Assembly: GCA_961205875.1 (NCBI GenBank)
Contig: OY540818.1
Location: 1,782,001-1,846,000, forward strand
DNA length: 64,000 bases
Direction of reading: 5' to 3'
From: Sialis fuliginosa
Taxonomy: Eukaryota > Arthropoda > Insecta > Megaloptera > Sialidae
Part shown: positions 22,331 to 33,851 of the stretch, in pieces
Layout: each line of letters opens with the position of its first letter
Numbering within the stretch: position 1 is the stretch's first letter
Program-made: the position numbers and the translations under genes
The notes under the pieces: model-generated
What the model saw: the letters and a program-made list of their open reading frames with translations, nothing else
Databases searched by the model: none
Told to the model about the DNA's origin: nothing

Positions 22331-22423
22331 ATCGTATAAATTTATAGTCGGCGGACAGACATATAAATTTTAAATATATATATATATATATATATATATT
22401 AGGGCTTATATTATAATGTAAGA

Positions 22424-23580
22424 TTCAGCACTGTCGTGCCAAACTTGAACAGTAAATTAAGAGACATATTTTAAGCAAAAAACATTATATGAACATGTGT
22501 CCGGAAATTTTTCATAAGGGGGCTACAGCCCTCCAAAGATTTTATTCAAAATTAGTTTTTATTTAATATCTTGAGAACCCATTGTGATACAGTAATGAAA
22601 TTACTGTTTTAGTAGTACGGTTTAGGTTAGTGTTATCGATATCAGGTATCAACCAATAGTAATTTTAACCAGGGTTGTGTGGGCCAGGGGGGCCGTTGAT
22701 TTTTATCGAGTATTTTATTGTTCTTTATTTTTTCCTGAGTTAGACGTTTAGTAAGATTATGTAACACAAAATACACAAAAATATACTTTACTCATTTATC
22801 ATAGGATAAGCCGTTTACAAGAAATATCGATGCAAAAGAAAACATGCAGAATTTTACTTAATACGAATGCTTCAAATTACACAAACTAATTTTATATTCT
22901 TATTCTATGATTAAAGGTAAGAAAAAAAGTTCATGTACATATATCACCTAATAAGTATCCTCTTAGACCTATTGCCAGTTCTATTACAGTTACAAGTACT
23001 TTACTAACATAACTAAAAAGCGATACTTTAAATGGCTATTTGTTGATAAGTGTGAATTTTTGGAGGTATATGTATAAAAAAATTTGTCTTATTTTTTATT
23101 ATAGAACAAGAATATAAATTTATTTTTTGTAATTTGAAGCATCCGTATTAAGTAAAATTCTGCATGCTTTCATTTGCATCGATATTTCTCGTAAACGGTT
23201 TATCCTATGATAAATTAGCTAAATATATTTTTGTGTATTTTGTGTCATAGAGTCTTATTCCAATGTTTAACTCAGGAAAAAGTTAAAGAACAAAAAAATA
23301 CTGGCTAAAAATCGATGGGCCTACTGGCCCCATACAGCCTTGGTCTAAATTATGATTGGTTAATACTGGAAATCGATAACACTTATTAATACTAAACCCT
23401 ATACCAAATTTTATAATTTTATCAGTATGGGTATTCAAGATAATAAATAAAACCCAATTTCGAATAAAATCTTTGGAGGGCTGTAGCCCCTTCACGAAAA
23501 ATTTCCGGACACATGTTCATATAATGTTTTTTGCTTAAAATATATTTCTTAATTTACTGTTTAAGTTTGGCACGACAGTG
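22424..23580. mobile_element. Palindromic foldback element, family F1, copy 2
   Basis: The left terminus CACTGTCGTGCCAAACTTG (from 22430) returns inverted as GTTTGGCACGACAGTG ending at 23580. The arms are reverse complements through most of 1.15 kb, with GGCTACAGCCCTCCAAAG on the left and its complement near 23470. It lies between the 5' end of Helitron A' and the 3' side of the H3 relic. It has no coding capacity. The exact outer boundary is uncertain by a few bases because no target duplication is evident. Confidence 0.75.
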
Positions 23581-23638
23581 TTATTTAAATATTAGTGATA
23601 AAAATCAAAGTAAATGTTCCTTTCAACATTAATAGTGT

Positions 23639-23675
23639 TAACTCTTTTTTGAAATATTTTTGGCTCTAAAGAGCC
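23639..23675 (-). terminator. Histone 3' stem-loop and downstream element of the H3 relic
   Basis: On the minus strand GGCTCTTTAGAGCC (23675-23662) lies 33 bases after the H3 stop. It is followed about 10 bases later by CAAAAAAGAGTTA (23651-23639), a histone-downstream-element-like purine stretch. The hairpin is two bases shorter than the usual 16-base form (GGYYCT-4-AGRRCC). Confidence 0.7.
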
Positions 23676-23708
23676 GTTGTCGAGGGATAAAAGTGGTAAA
23701 AAAGCCGT

Positions 23709-24520
<812 letters not shown>

Positions 24521-24700
24521 AAACATTATATTTTATAATTTGCATTTATAATAATAAAAACTATGTCGAGTTAAGGGCAACGATGAGATCCAAAAGAAGA
24601 TTTCTAGAAACGGTTGTTTTTTCTACATGGTTCTGATGAATATATGACGTTCTGTGACTGGTCTGTTATAATCATTGTGTATTTACTAGAGGTCACAGAA
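24521..24700 (+). pseudogene. Diverged copy of the H1 upstream region (gene lost)
   Basis: Ordered words match 3588-3690: AAACATTATA...ATAATTTG, AATAAAA, TATGTCGAGTTAA, CTACATGGTTCTGATG, TATGACGTTCTGTGACTGG. There is an extra ~50 bp after GAGTTAA. No H1 coding sequence follows. Lying head to head with the H3 relic, it suggests that an ancestral unit had H3(-) and H1(+) diverging from a shared spacer. Confidence 0.5.
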
Positions 24701-24837
24701 CACAGTGTTGCCAACTATAATTTTAAAATTCCGTCTAGCGTAGCAAAAAATTCCGTCAGAAATCCGTTGAAAAAATTTTTTCGTCGATTTTGACCATAAG
24801 ATGGCGTGGACGACAATTAACATACATATATAATATA
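24701..24837. other. Short unassigned stretch
   Basis: Contains TTCCGTC words repeated twice (24729 and 24752) and no recognisable gene. Confidence 0.3.
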
Positions 24838-25023
24838 CTAGCTGCTACCCGCGGCTTCGCTCGCGTGGATTTCGAAACCTCCATCCCCATGATATTTATT
24901 CCGCCGGATCGAATGAAACTAATTACAACTATTCATAGTTTTATAAATCATACCTCATAAGATCGATCCTGTTAATTATATATTGTTCACCCAAAGGATT
25001 TATTTATTTCTATATCCACTATA

Positions 25024-27174
25024 CAGGGTGGATTTAAAGTGTTACAGTTGATTATCTCAGAACCATCGCATATTTCAAAAAAATGTTTCAACCAAAAAAT
25101 GTTTGGTTGTAAGGGGGTAATCGAATAGTAACATTTATTTGCTATTTTAACGTGGCCTTTAAGGATATTTGAAGGTCAACATCATTTTTTTAAATAGGAA
25201 CCTATAGTTTTTATTTAGTAATCTTATTCTACGTGAAAAAACACGAATCTTTCATTGAAAACTTTTTTTGAACAACCCAATCTTTCCAAGGTATCTAACA
25301 AAATAATTCGAGATTTTGAACTTTCAAGAATTTTTTACTCAGAACCCACAAACTTTAGAAAAAAGTGCAGGATACACAAAATATTTATTTTGGTCTAATA
25401 CAGCGTGGATAATTATTTTAAAAAATTTAAAAACTTTTTCTATTTATTTTATTTTAGCAAAAACAAAAAAAAGTACGAAATGTTAAAAAAAATCAAGAAT
25501 AATTCTCCAAGTTTCATTAGACCAAAATAAACATTTTTTGTAACTTATACTTTTTTCTAAAGCTTATGGTTTCTAAGTAAAAAATTCTTGAAAATTCAAA
25601 ATCTCGAATTATTTTGTTAGATACCTTGGGTTTTGGGTTGTTCAAAAAAAAGTTTTCAATGAAAGATTCGTATTTTTTTACGTAGAATAAGATTACTAAA
25701 TAAAAACTATAGGTTCCTATTTAAAATAAAACGGCCAAGTGCGTGTTGGGCACGCACATGATAGGTTTCCGTAGTCATTACGATTTATAAACAATAATTA
25801 TTTCAACGGACGCTCTGATAACGACATTTAAAAGCAAATATATCGTGACTGAAGGGTTAAAATCAAAAGGTCATATAACATTTTTTGTTGAATTTTAGGA
25901 GACCTATCTAAAGATACCCCACTCAATGGGTTAAGTGAAAAAAAATTTGAGAACAATTTTCAGTCTATGGGAGGGGGTCCAAAATAATTTTGACAGTGTT
26001 CGTTATAATTTTCAGTGAAAGTACTAAAACTCAAAGCTACATTCTGAATTTTTTTCAGATTTTTTGAATAGATAGTTTAGAAATTAGGGTGGGGGGACGC
26101 TCTGATAACGACATTTAAATGCAAATATATCGTGACTGAAGGGTTAAAATCAAAAGATCATTTAACAAGTTTTGTTGCATTTTGGGAGACCTATCTAATG
26201 ACATCCCACTCAATGGGTTAAGTGAAAAAAAATGTGAGTTCATTTTTCAGTCTATGAGGGGGGTCCAAAATAATTTTGACAGTGTTCGTTATAATTTTCA
26301 GTGGAGGTACTAATTAAAAGCTACATTCTAAATTTTTTTCAGATTTTTTGAAAAGATAGTTTAGAAATTAAGGGGGGGGGGACGCTCTGATAACGACATT
26401 TAAATGCAAATATATCGTGACTGAAGGGTTAAAATCAAAAGATCATTTAACATTTTTTGTTGCATTTTAGGATACCTATCCAATGACATCACATTCAATG
26501 GGATATGTGAAAAAAAATTGTGAGTTCATTTTTCAGTCTATAGGAGGGGGGTCCAAAATAATGTTGACAGTGTTCGTTATAATTTTCAGTGGAAGTACTA
26601 ATTAAAGGCAACATTCATGAATTTTTTCAGATTTTTTAAATTGATACTTTAGAAATTAGGGTGGGGAGGACGCTTTTATCACGACTTTGAACGCAATTAT
26701 ATCGTGACTGAAGGGTTAAAATCAAAATGTCATATTGCATTTTTTATTGCATTTTAGGAGACCTATCTAAAGACTCCCCACTTAATGGATTAAGTGAAAA
26801 AATTTTTTTGAAAATACTTTTCAATCTATGGAAAGGGGGTCCAAAAAAATTTTTTTTTCAAAAATATTATCATTTCTGTTTTTGGGTTACCAGTCTTCGT
26901 CTGTATACCAAATTTCATCTTAATTGGCTTAAAATTTTTGAGGACGGACGGACGGACGGAAGGACATGGAGAAACTATAAGGTTCCCTAGTTTTCTACGG
27001 AAACCTAAAAATGCTGTTGACCTTCAAATATCCTTGAAGGCCACGTTAAAATACAAATAAATATTACTATTCGATTACCCCCTTACAACCTAACATTTTT
27101 TGGTTGAAATATTTTTTTCAAATATGCGATGGTTCTGAGATAATCAACTGTAACACTTTAAATGCCCCACCCTG
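25024..27174. mobile_element. Palindromic CAGGGTGG-terminated element, family Q
   Basis: Begins CAGGGTGGATTTAAAGTG and ends GCCCCACCCTG, with TA on both sides (25022-25023, 27175-27176). The arms (TTACAGTTGATTATCTCAG, GGGGGTAATCGAATAGTA, GACCTTCAAATATCCTT) are reverse complements centred near 25440. The right arm is split by the repeat at 25727-27009. It shares terminal bases with family P at 4524 and 6064, but its interior is different. Confidence 0.75.
25727..27009 (+). repeat. GTTTCCGTAG...CTACGGAAAC element with four ~285 bp internal units
   Basis: The head is GGCCAAGTGCGTGTTGGG then GGTTTCCGTAGTCATTACG, and the tail is (GGAC)n, then GGTTCCCTAGTTTTCTACGG and AAACCTAAAAA. Internal units are marked by GACGCTCTGATAACGAC-type words at 25810, 26095, 26388 and 26667, 279-293 bp apart. 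It is inserted into the A-rich part of the right arm of the family Q palindrome. The 87-codon open frame at 26727-26990 crosses the last unit and the (GGAC)n tail and is not a gene. Confidence 0.6.
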
Positions 27175-27400
27175 TATAGTCCAAGTAAATTAGATATTTT
27201 AAAAGAAAATATTCATAAAGTTTTGATACTTTGTCCACGATCTCTTAGTAGGGTTTGAAATAAGAGCCCGAAAAGTTCCCACCTAAATCGTGGATGGAAC
27301 ATCCACTTTCACGTAAAAAACTACCCCCGGAATGAAATTTATTCCAGTTTTTCCCATTTTTCATCCGAACCGTTGTTCGGAAAAAAAAAATTACAGGAAT
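25933..27400 (+). repeat. Segmental duplication, copy 1 (offset 3944 bp)
   Basis: This interval and the first few hundred bases of satellite after it recur at 29877 with only scattered substitutions, for example TCAGTCTATGAGG against TCAGTTTATGAGG and CATGGAGAAAC against CATGGCGAAAC. Confidence 0.9.
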
Positions 27401-28198
27401 TACTTAAACTTAAACATAAACTTAAACATAAACTAAAAACATAAACTTAAACATAAACTTAAACATAAATTAAAACATAAACTTAAACATAAACTTGAAC
27501 ATAAACTTAAACATAAACTTAAACATAAATTTAAACATAAATTAAAACATTACCTTAAACATAAATTAAAACATAAACTTAAACATAAACTTAGACATAA
27601 ATTCAAACATAAATTTAAACATAAATTTAGACATAAACTTAAACTTAAATTTAAACATAAACTTAAACATAAACTTAAACATAAACTTAAACATAAACTT
27701 AAACATAAACTTAAACATAAACTTAAACATAAACTTAAACATAAACTTAAACATAAACTTAAATATAAACATAAACATAAACTTAAACATAAACTTAAAC
27801 ATAAAATTAAACATAAACTTAAACATAAATTAAAACATAAACTTAAACATAAACTTAAATATAAACTTAAACATAAACTTAAACATAAACTTAAACATAA
27901 ATTAAAACATAAACTTAAACATAATTTAAAACATAAACTTAAACATAAACTTGGACATAAATTCAAACATAAATTTAAACATAAATTTAGACATAAACTT
28001 AAACATAAATTTAAATATAAACTTAAACATAAACTTAAACATAAATTAAAACATAAACTTAAACATAAACTTAGACATAATTTCAAACATAAATTTAAAC
28101 ATAAATTTTGACATAAACTTAAACTTAAATTTAAACATAAACTTAAACATAAACATAAACTTAAACATAAACTTAAACATAAACTTAAACGTAAACTT
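27401..28198 (+). repeat. Satellite block 0: degenerate AAACTTAAACAT 12-mers
   Basis: The array starts directly from the dispersed repeat (AGGAATTACTTAAACTTAAACAT). The 12-mer is two hexamers, AAACTT and AAACAT. Variants AAACAT-AAATTA, AAATTTAGACAT, AAATTCAAACAT and AAATATAAAC break the regularity. Confidence 0.9.
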
Positions 28199-28420
28199 AA
28201 ACGTAAACGTAAACGTAAACGTAAACGTAAACGTAAACGTAAACGTAAACGTAAACGTAAACGTAAACGTAAACGTAAACGTAAACGTAAACGTAAACGT
28301 AAACGTAAACGTAAACGTAAACGTAAACGTAAACGTAAACGTAAACGTAAACGTAAACGTAAACGTAAACGTAAACGTAAACGTAAACGTAAACGTAAAC
28401 GTAAACGTAAACGTAAACGT
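28199..28420 (+). repeat. (AAACGT)37 perfect array
   Basis: Thirty-seven uninterrupted AAACGT hexamers. This is a CpG-containing derivative of AAACAT and the only CpG-rich tract in the satellite besides 31819-31932. Confidence 0.95.
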
Positions 28421-28742
28421 AAACATAAACATAAACATAAACATAAACATAAACATAAACATAAACATAAATTTAAACATAAACTTGGACATAAATTCAA
28501 ACATAAATTTAAACATAAATTTAAACATAAATTAAAACATAAACTTAAATTTAAATATAAATTTAAACATAAATTTAAACATAAATTTAAACATAAAGTT
28601 AAAAATAAATTTAAACATAAATTTAAATATAAATTTAAAAATAAATTTAAACATAAATTAAAACAAACTTAAATTTAAACATAAATTAAAACATAAACTT
28701 CAATTTAAACATAAACTTAAACATAAACTTAAACATAAATTT
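28421..28742 (+). repeat. Mixed AAACAT and AAATTTAAACAT satellite
   Basis: A short (AAACAT)n run to about 28470 is followed by degenerate 12-mers with AAACTTGGACAT and AAAGTTAAAAAT variants. Confidence 0.85.
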
Positions 28743-29876
28743 AAACATAAACATAAACATAAACATAAACATAAACATAAACATAAACATAAACATAAAC
28801 ATAAACATAAACATAAACATAAACATAAACATAAACATAAACATAAACATAAACATAAACATAAACATAAACATAAACATAAACATAAACATAAACATAA
28901 ACATAAACATAAACATAAACATAAACATAAACATAAACATAAACATAAACATAAACATAAACATAAACATAAACATAAACATAAACATAAACATAAACAT
29001 AAACATAAACATAAACATAAACATAAACATAAACATAAACATAAACATAAACATAAACATAAACATAAACATAAACATAAACATAAACATAAACATAAAC
29101 ATAAACATAAACATAAACATAAACATAAACATAAACATAAACATAAACATAAACATAAACATAAACATAAACATAAACATAAACATAAACATAAACATAA
29201 ACATAAACATAAACATAAACATAAACATAAACATAAACATAAACATAAACATAAACATAAACATAAACATAAACATAAACATAAACATAAACATAAACAT
29301 AAACATAAACATAAACATAAACATAAACATAAACATAAACATAAACATAAACATAAACATAAACATAAACATAAACATAAACATAAACATAAACATAAAC
29401 ATAAACATAAACATAAACATAAACATAAACATAAACATAAACATAAACATAAACATAAACATAAACATAAACATAAACATAAACATAAACATAAACATAA
29501 ACATAAACATAAACATAAACATAAACATAAACATAAACATAAACATAAACATAAACATAAACATAAACATAAACATAAACATAAACATAAACATAAACAT
29601 AAACATAAACATAAACATAAACATAAACATAAACATAAACATAAACATAAACATAAACATAAACATAAACATAAACATAAACATAAACATAAACATAAAC
29701 ATAAACATAAACATAAACATAAACATAAACATAAACATAAACATAAACATAAACATAAACATAAACATAAACATAAACATAAACATAAACATAAACATAA
29801 ACATAAACATAAACATAAACATAAACATAAACATAAACATAAACATAAACATAAACATAAACATAAACATAAACAT
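28743..29876 (+). repeat. (AAACAT)189 perfect array
   Basis: One hundred and eighty-nine uninterrupted hexamers with no visible variant. The array is cut at 29876 by the start of the duplicated flank, with only TAA shared at the join. Confidence 0.95.
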
Positions 29877-31350
29877 AAGTGAAAAAAAATTTGAGAACAA
29901 TTTTCAGTCTATGGGAGGGGGTCCAAAATAATTTTGACAGTGTTCGTTATAATTTTCAGTGAAAGTACTAAAACTCAAAGCTACATTCTGAATTTTTTTC
30001 AGATTTTTTGAATAGATAGTTTAGAAATTAGGGTGGGGGGACGCTCTGATAACGACATTTAAATGCAAATATATCGTGACTGAAGGGTTAAAATCAAAAG
30101 ATCATTTAACAAGTTTTGTTGCATTTTGGGAGACCTATCTAATGACATCCCACTCAATGGGTTAAGTGAAAAAAAATGTGAGTTCATTTTTCAGTTTATG
30201 AGGGGGGTCCAAAATAATTTTGACAGTGTTCGTTATAATTTTCAGTGGAGGTACTAATTAAAAGCTACATTCTAAATTTTTTTCAGATTTTTTGAAAAGA
30301 TAGTTTAGAAATTAAGGGGGGGGGGACGCTCTGATAACGACATTTAAATGCAAATATATCGTGACTGAAGGGTTAAAATCAAAAGATCATTTAACATTTT
30401 TTGTTGCATTTTAGGATACCTATCCAATGACATCACATTCAATGGGATATGTGAAAAAAAATTGTGAGTTCATTTTTCAGTCTATAGGAGGGGGGTCCAA
30501 AATAATGTTGACAGTGTTCGTTATAATTTTCAGTGGAAGTACTAATTAAAGGCAACATTCATGAATTTTTTCAGATTTTTTAAATTGATACTTTAGAAAT
30601 TAGGGTGGGGAGGACGCTTTTATCACGACTTTGAACGCAATTATATCGTGACTGAAGGGTTAAAATCAAAATGTCATATTGCATTTTTTATTGCATTTTA
30701 GGAGACCTATCTAAAGACTCCCCACTTAATGGATTAAGTGAAAAAATTTTTTTGAAAATACTTTTCAGTCTATGGAAAGGGGGTCCAAAAAAATTTTTTT
30801 TTCAAAAATATTATCATTTCTGTTTTTGGGTTACCAGTCTTCGTCTGTATACCAAATTTCATCTTAATTGGCTTAAAATTTTTGAGGACGGACGGACGGA
30901 CGGAAGGACATGGCGAAACTATAAGGTTCCCTAGTTTTCTACGGAAACCTAAAAATGCTGTTGACCTTCAAATATCCTTGAAGGCCACGTTAAAATACAA
31001 ATAAATATTACTATTCGATTACCCCCTTACAACCTAACATTTTTTGGTTGAAATATTTTTTTCAAATATGCGATGGTTCTGAGATAATCAACTGTAACAC
31101 TTTAAATGCCCCACCCTGTATAGTCCAAGTAAATTAGATATTTTAGAAGAAAAAATTCATAAAGTTTTGATACTTTGTCCACGATCTCTTAGTAGGGTTT
31201 GAAATAAGAGCCCGAAAAGTTCCCACTTAAATCGTGGATGGAACATCCACTTTCACGTAAAAAACTACCCCCGGAATGAAATTTATTCCAGTTTTTCCCA
31301 TTTTTCATCCGAACCGTTGTTCGGAAAAAAAAAATTACAGGAATTACTTA
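29877..31350 (+). repeat. Segmental duplication, copy 2
   Basis: Repeats 25933-27400 and continues into 12-mer satellite. It carries the last internal units of the GTTTCCGTAG element, its (GGAC)n tail, the right arm of the family Q palindrome (ending GCCCCACCCTG) and the tail of the CTAGCTG repeat. The left breakpoint lies inside an internal unit at AAGTGAAAAAAAATTTG and joins the hexamer array directly. Confidence 0.9.
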
Positions 31351-32268
31351 AACTTAAACATAAACTTAAACATAAACTAAAAACATAAACTTAAACATAA
31401 ACTTAAACATAAATTAAAACATAAACTTAAACATAAACTTTAACATAAACTTAAACATAAACTTAAACATAAATTTAAACATAAATTAAAACATTAACTT
31501 AAACATAAATTAAAACATAAACTTAAACATAAACTTAGACATAAATTCAAACATAAATTTAAACATAAATTTAGACATAAACTTAAACTTAAATTTAAAC
31601 ATAAACTTAAACATAAACTTAGACATAAACTTAAACATAAATTTAAATATAAACTTAAACATAAACTTAAACATAAATTAAAACATAAACTTAAACATAA
31701 ACTTAGACATAATTTCAAACATAAATTTAAACATAAATTTTGACATAAACTTAAACTTAAATTTAAACATAAACTTAAACATAAACATAAACTTAAACAT
31801 AAACTTAAACATAAACTTAAACGTAAACGTAAACGTAAACGTAAACGTAAACGTAAACGTAAACGTAAACGTAAACGTAAACGTAAACGTAAACGTAAAC
31901 GTAAACGTAAACGTAAACGTAAACGTAAACGTAAACATAAACATAAACATAAACATAAACATAAACATAAACATAAACATAAACATAAATTTAAACATAA
32001 ATTTAAACATAAATTTAAACATAAATTTAAACATAAATTCAAACATAAATTTAAACATAAATTTAGACATAAACTTAAACTTAAATTTAAACATAAACTT
32101 AAACATAAACTTAGACATAAACTTAAACATAAATTTAAATATAAACTTAAACATAAACTTAAACATAAATTAAAACATAAACTTAAACATAAACTTAGAC
32201 ATAATTTCAAACATAAATTTAAACATAAATTTTGACATAAACTTAAACTTAAATATAAACGTAAACTT
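31351..32268 (+). repeat. Satellite block: degenerate 12-mers with a second AAACGT run
   Basis: The start matches block 0 at the same 3944 bp offset (for example AAAACATTAACTTAAACAT at 31487 against 27543). (AAACGT)19 lies at 31819-31932, followed by a short AAACAT run and then AAATTTAAACAT/AAATTTAGACAT variants. Confidence 0.9.
31819..31932 (+). repeat. (AAACGT)19 perfect array
   Basis: Nineteen uninterrupted copies in the position equivalent to the 37-copy run at 28199-28420, so the two copies of the duplication differ in array length. Confidence 0.95.
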
Positions 32269-32478
32269 AAACATAAACATAAACATAAACATAAACATAA
32301 ACATAAACATAAACATAAACATAAACATAAACATAAACATAAACATAAACATAAACATAAACATAAACATAAACATAAACATAAACATAAACATAAACAT
32401 AAACATAAACATAAACATAAACATAAACATAAACATAAACATCAACATAAACTTAAACATAAACATAAACATAAACAT
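32269..32478 (+). repeat. (AAACAT)n left arm of core 1
   Basis: About 35 hexamers with AAACATCAACAT and AAACTT interruptions near the right end. Confidence 0.9.
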
Positions 32479-32723
32479 TATTTTTAATTATAAAAAATAA
32501 TTGAGTCGAAAATCATCATTTGACTCAAATTACAACAAATAATGTTAAATCTAGTCATTTAAACACTAAATTTATGATAAGTATCCAAACTGATGGAATT
32601 GAATTAAAATAATTTGATCCGATTGTTATTGGTACGAATCGAGTCGTTTATTATCAAAATAGACCGATTTAATACAAATCGAGTCGATTTGCAGTTGTTG
32701 TTATATTTAGGTGTATGATTTTG
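32479..32723 (+). repeat. Satellite core 1 (245 bp)
   Basis: A non-hexameric unit from TATTTTTAATTATAAAAAAT to GTGTATGATTTTG. It contains GAGTCGAAAATC...GACTC (an 8 bp hairpin) and two AATCGAGTCG words, one in the near-palindrome AAATCGAGTCGATTT. Differences in this copy: AAATCTAGTC, and TTTATGATAAG where most copies have TTTCCGATAAG. Confidence 0.9.
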
Positions 32724-33370
32724 TTTATGTTTAATGCTTATGTTTATGTTTATGTTTATGTATATGTTTATGTTTATGTTTAAGTTTATGTTTATGTTTA
32801 TGTTTATGTTTATGTTTATGTTTATGTTTAAGTTTATGTTTATGTTTATGTTTATGTTTATGTTTATGTTTATGTTTATGTTTATGTTTATGTTTATGTT
32901 TATGTTTATGTTTATGTTTATGTTTATGTTTATGTTTATGTTTATGTTTATGTTTATGTTTATGTTTATGTTTATGTTTATGTTTATGTTTATGTTTATG
33001 TTTATGTTTATGTTTATGTTTGTTTATGTTTATGTTTATGTTTATGTTTATGTTTATGTTTATGTTTATGTTTATTTTTATGTTTATGTTTATGTTTATG
33101 TTTATGTTTATGTTTATGTTTATGTTTATGTTTATGTTTATGTTTATGTTTATGTTTATGTTTATGTTTATGTTTATGTTTATGTTTATGTTTATGTTTA
33201 TATAAATGTTTACGTTTATGTTTATATTTACGTTTATGTTTAAGTATATGTTTAAATTTATGTTTAAGTTTATGTTTAAATTTATGTTTAAATTTATGTT
33301 TAAATTTATGTTTAAAATGAATGTTTAAATTTATGTTTATGTTTTAATTTATGTCTAAATTTATGATTAA
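32724..33370 (+). repeat. (TTTATG)n right arm of core 1
   Basis: This is the reverse complement of the left-arm hexamer. It has two landmark slips, TGTTTGTTTATG (about 33017) and TTTATTTTTATG (about 33070). It ends with TTTATATAAATGTTTACG (33197) and then TTTAAATTTATG 12-mers. The strand switch back to A-rich is at ATTAAATTC, 33366-33374. Confidence 0.9.
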
Positions 33371-33851
33371 ATTCAAACATAAATTTAAACATAAAATTAA
33401 ACATAAATTTAAACATAAATTTAAACATAAATTTAAACATAAATTTAAACATAAATTTAAACATAAATTAAATAATCAATTTAAACTTAAATTTAAACAT
33501 AAATTTAAACATAAATTTAAACATAAACATAAACATAAATTTAAACCCTAAATTTAAACATAAATTTAAACATAAATTTAAACATAAATTTAAACATAAA
33601 TTTAAACATAAATTTAAACATAAATTTAAACATAAATTAAAACATAAATATAAATTTAAACTTAAATTTAAACATAAATTAAAACATAAATTAAAACATA
33701 AACTTAAACATAAACATAAACATAAACATAAACATAAACATAAACATAAACATAAACATAAACATAAACATAAACATAAACATAAACATAAACATAAACA
33801 TAAACATAAACATAAACATAAACATAAACATAAACATAAACATAAAACATA
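33371..33851 (+). repeat. AAATTTAAACAT block 1 and (AAACAT)n
   Basis: A short A-rich block compared with those of later units. It includes the landmark TAAATAATCAATTTAAAC and a run of AAACAT at 33708-33847, leading into the heptamer array. Confidence 0.9.

Larger units (their letters stand above)
15684..22423 (-). mobile_element. Helitron A', inverted copy of Helitron A, split by the BEL/Pao element
   Basis: The 3' end CTAG is at 15684-15687 and the 5' end is at 22423, with A (complement of T 22424) outside it. Excluding the LTR element and its target duplication it is about 1.58 kb, equal to copy A without its own insertion. Spot comparisons show only isolated substitutions (for example CTCGAG at 8850 against CTTGAG here, and ACGTGTAAAA against ACGTATAAAA). 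It contains a long (TA)n run at 22374-22398, where copy A has a palindromic insertion. Confidence 0.8.
24838..27400. repeat. CTAGCTG-head dispersed repeat, interrupted at 25024-27174
   Basis: The head ACTAGCTGCTACCCGCGG then CTTCGCTCGCGTGG matches 13054. After the nested element it resumes at about 27177 (GTCCAAGTAAATTAG) and runs through CACTTTCACGTAAAAAAC and CCGAACCGTTGTTCGG to the first satellite units. The short piece 24897-24935 (CCGCCGGATCGAATGAAAC) resembles the interior of the foldback element at 57936-61207. Confidence 0.5.

Noticed and set aside
26727-26990. 87-residue open frame repeated at 30671
   Set aside because: It crosses an internal repeat unit and the (GGAC)n tail. It is conserved only because the segment is duplicated.
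28686-29900. 404-codon minus-strand open frame of repeating Met-Phe, and similar long frames across the satellite
   Set aside because: They are direct translations of a simple hexamer lacking stops, with no domain, no promoter and mirror frames on both strands.
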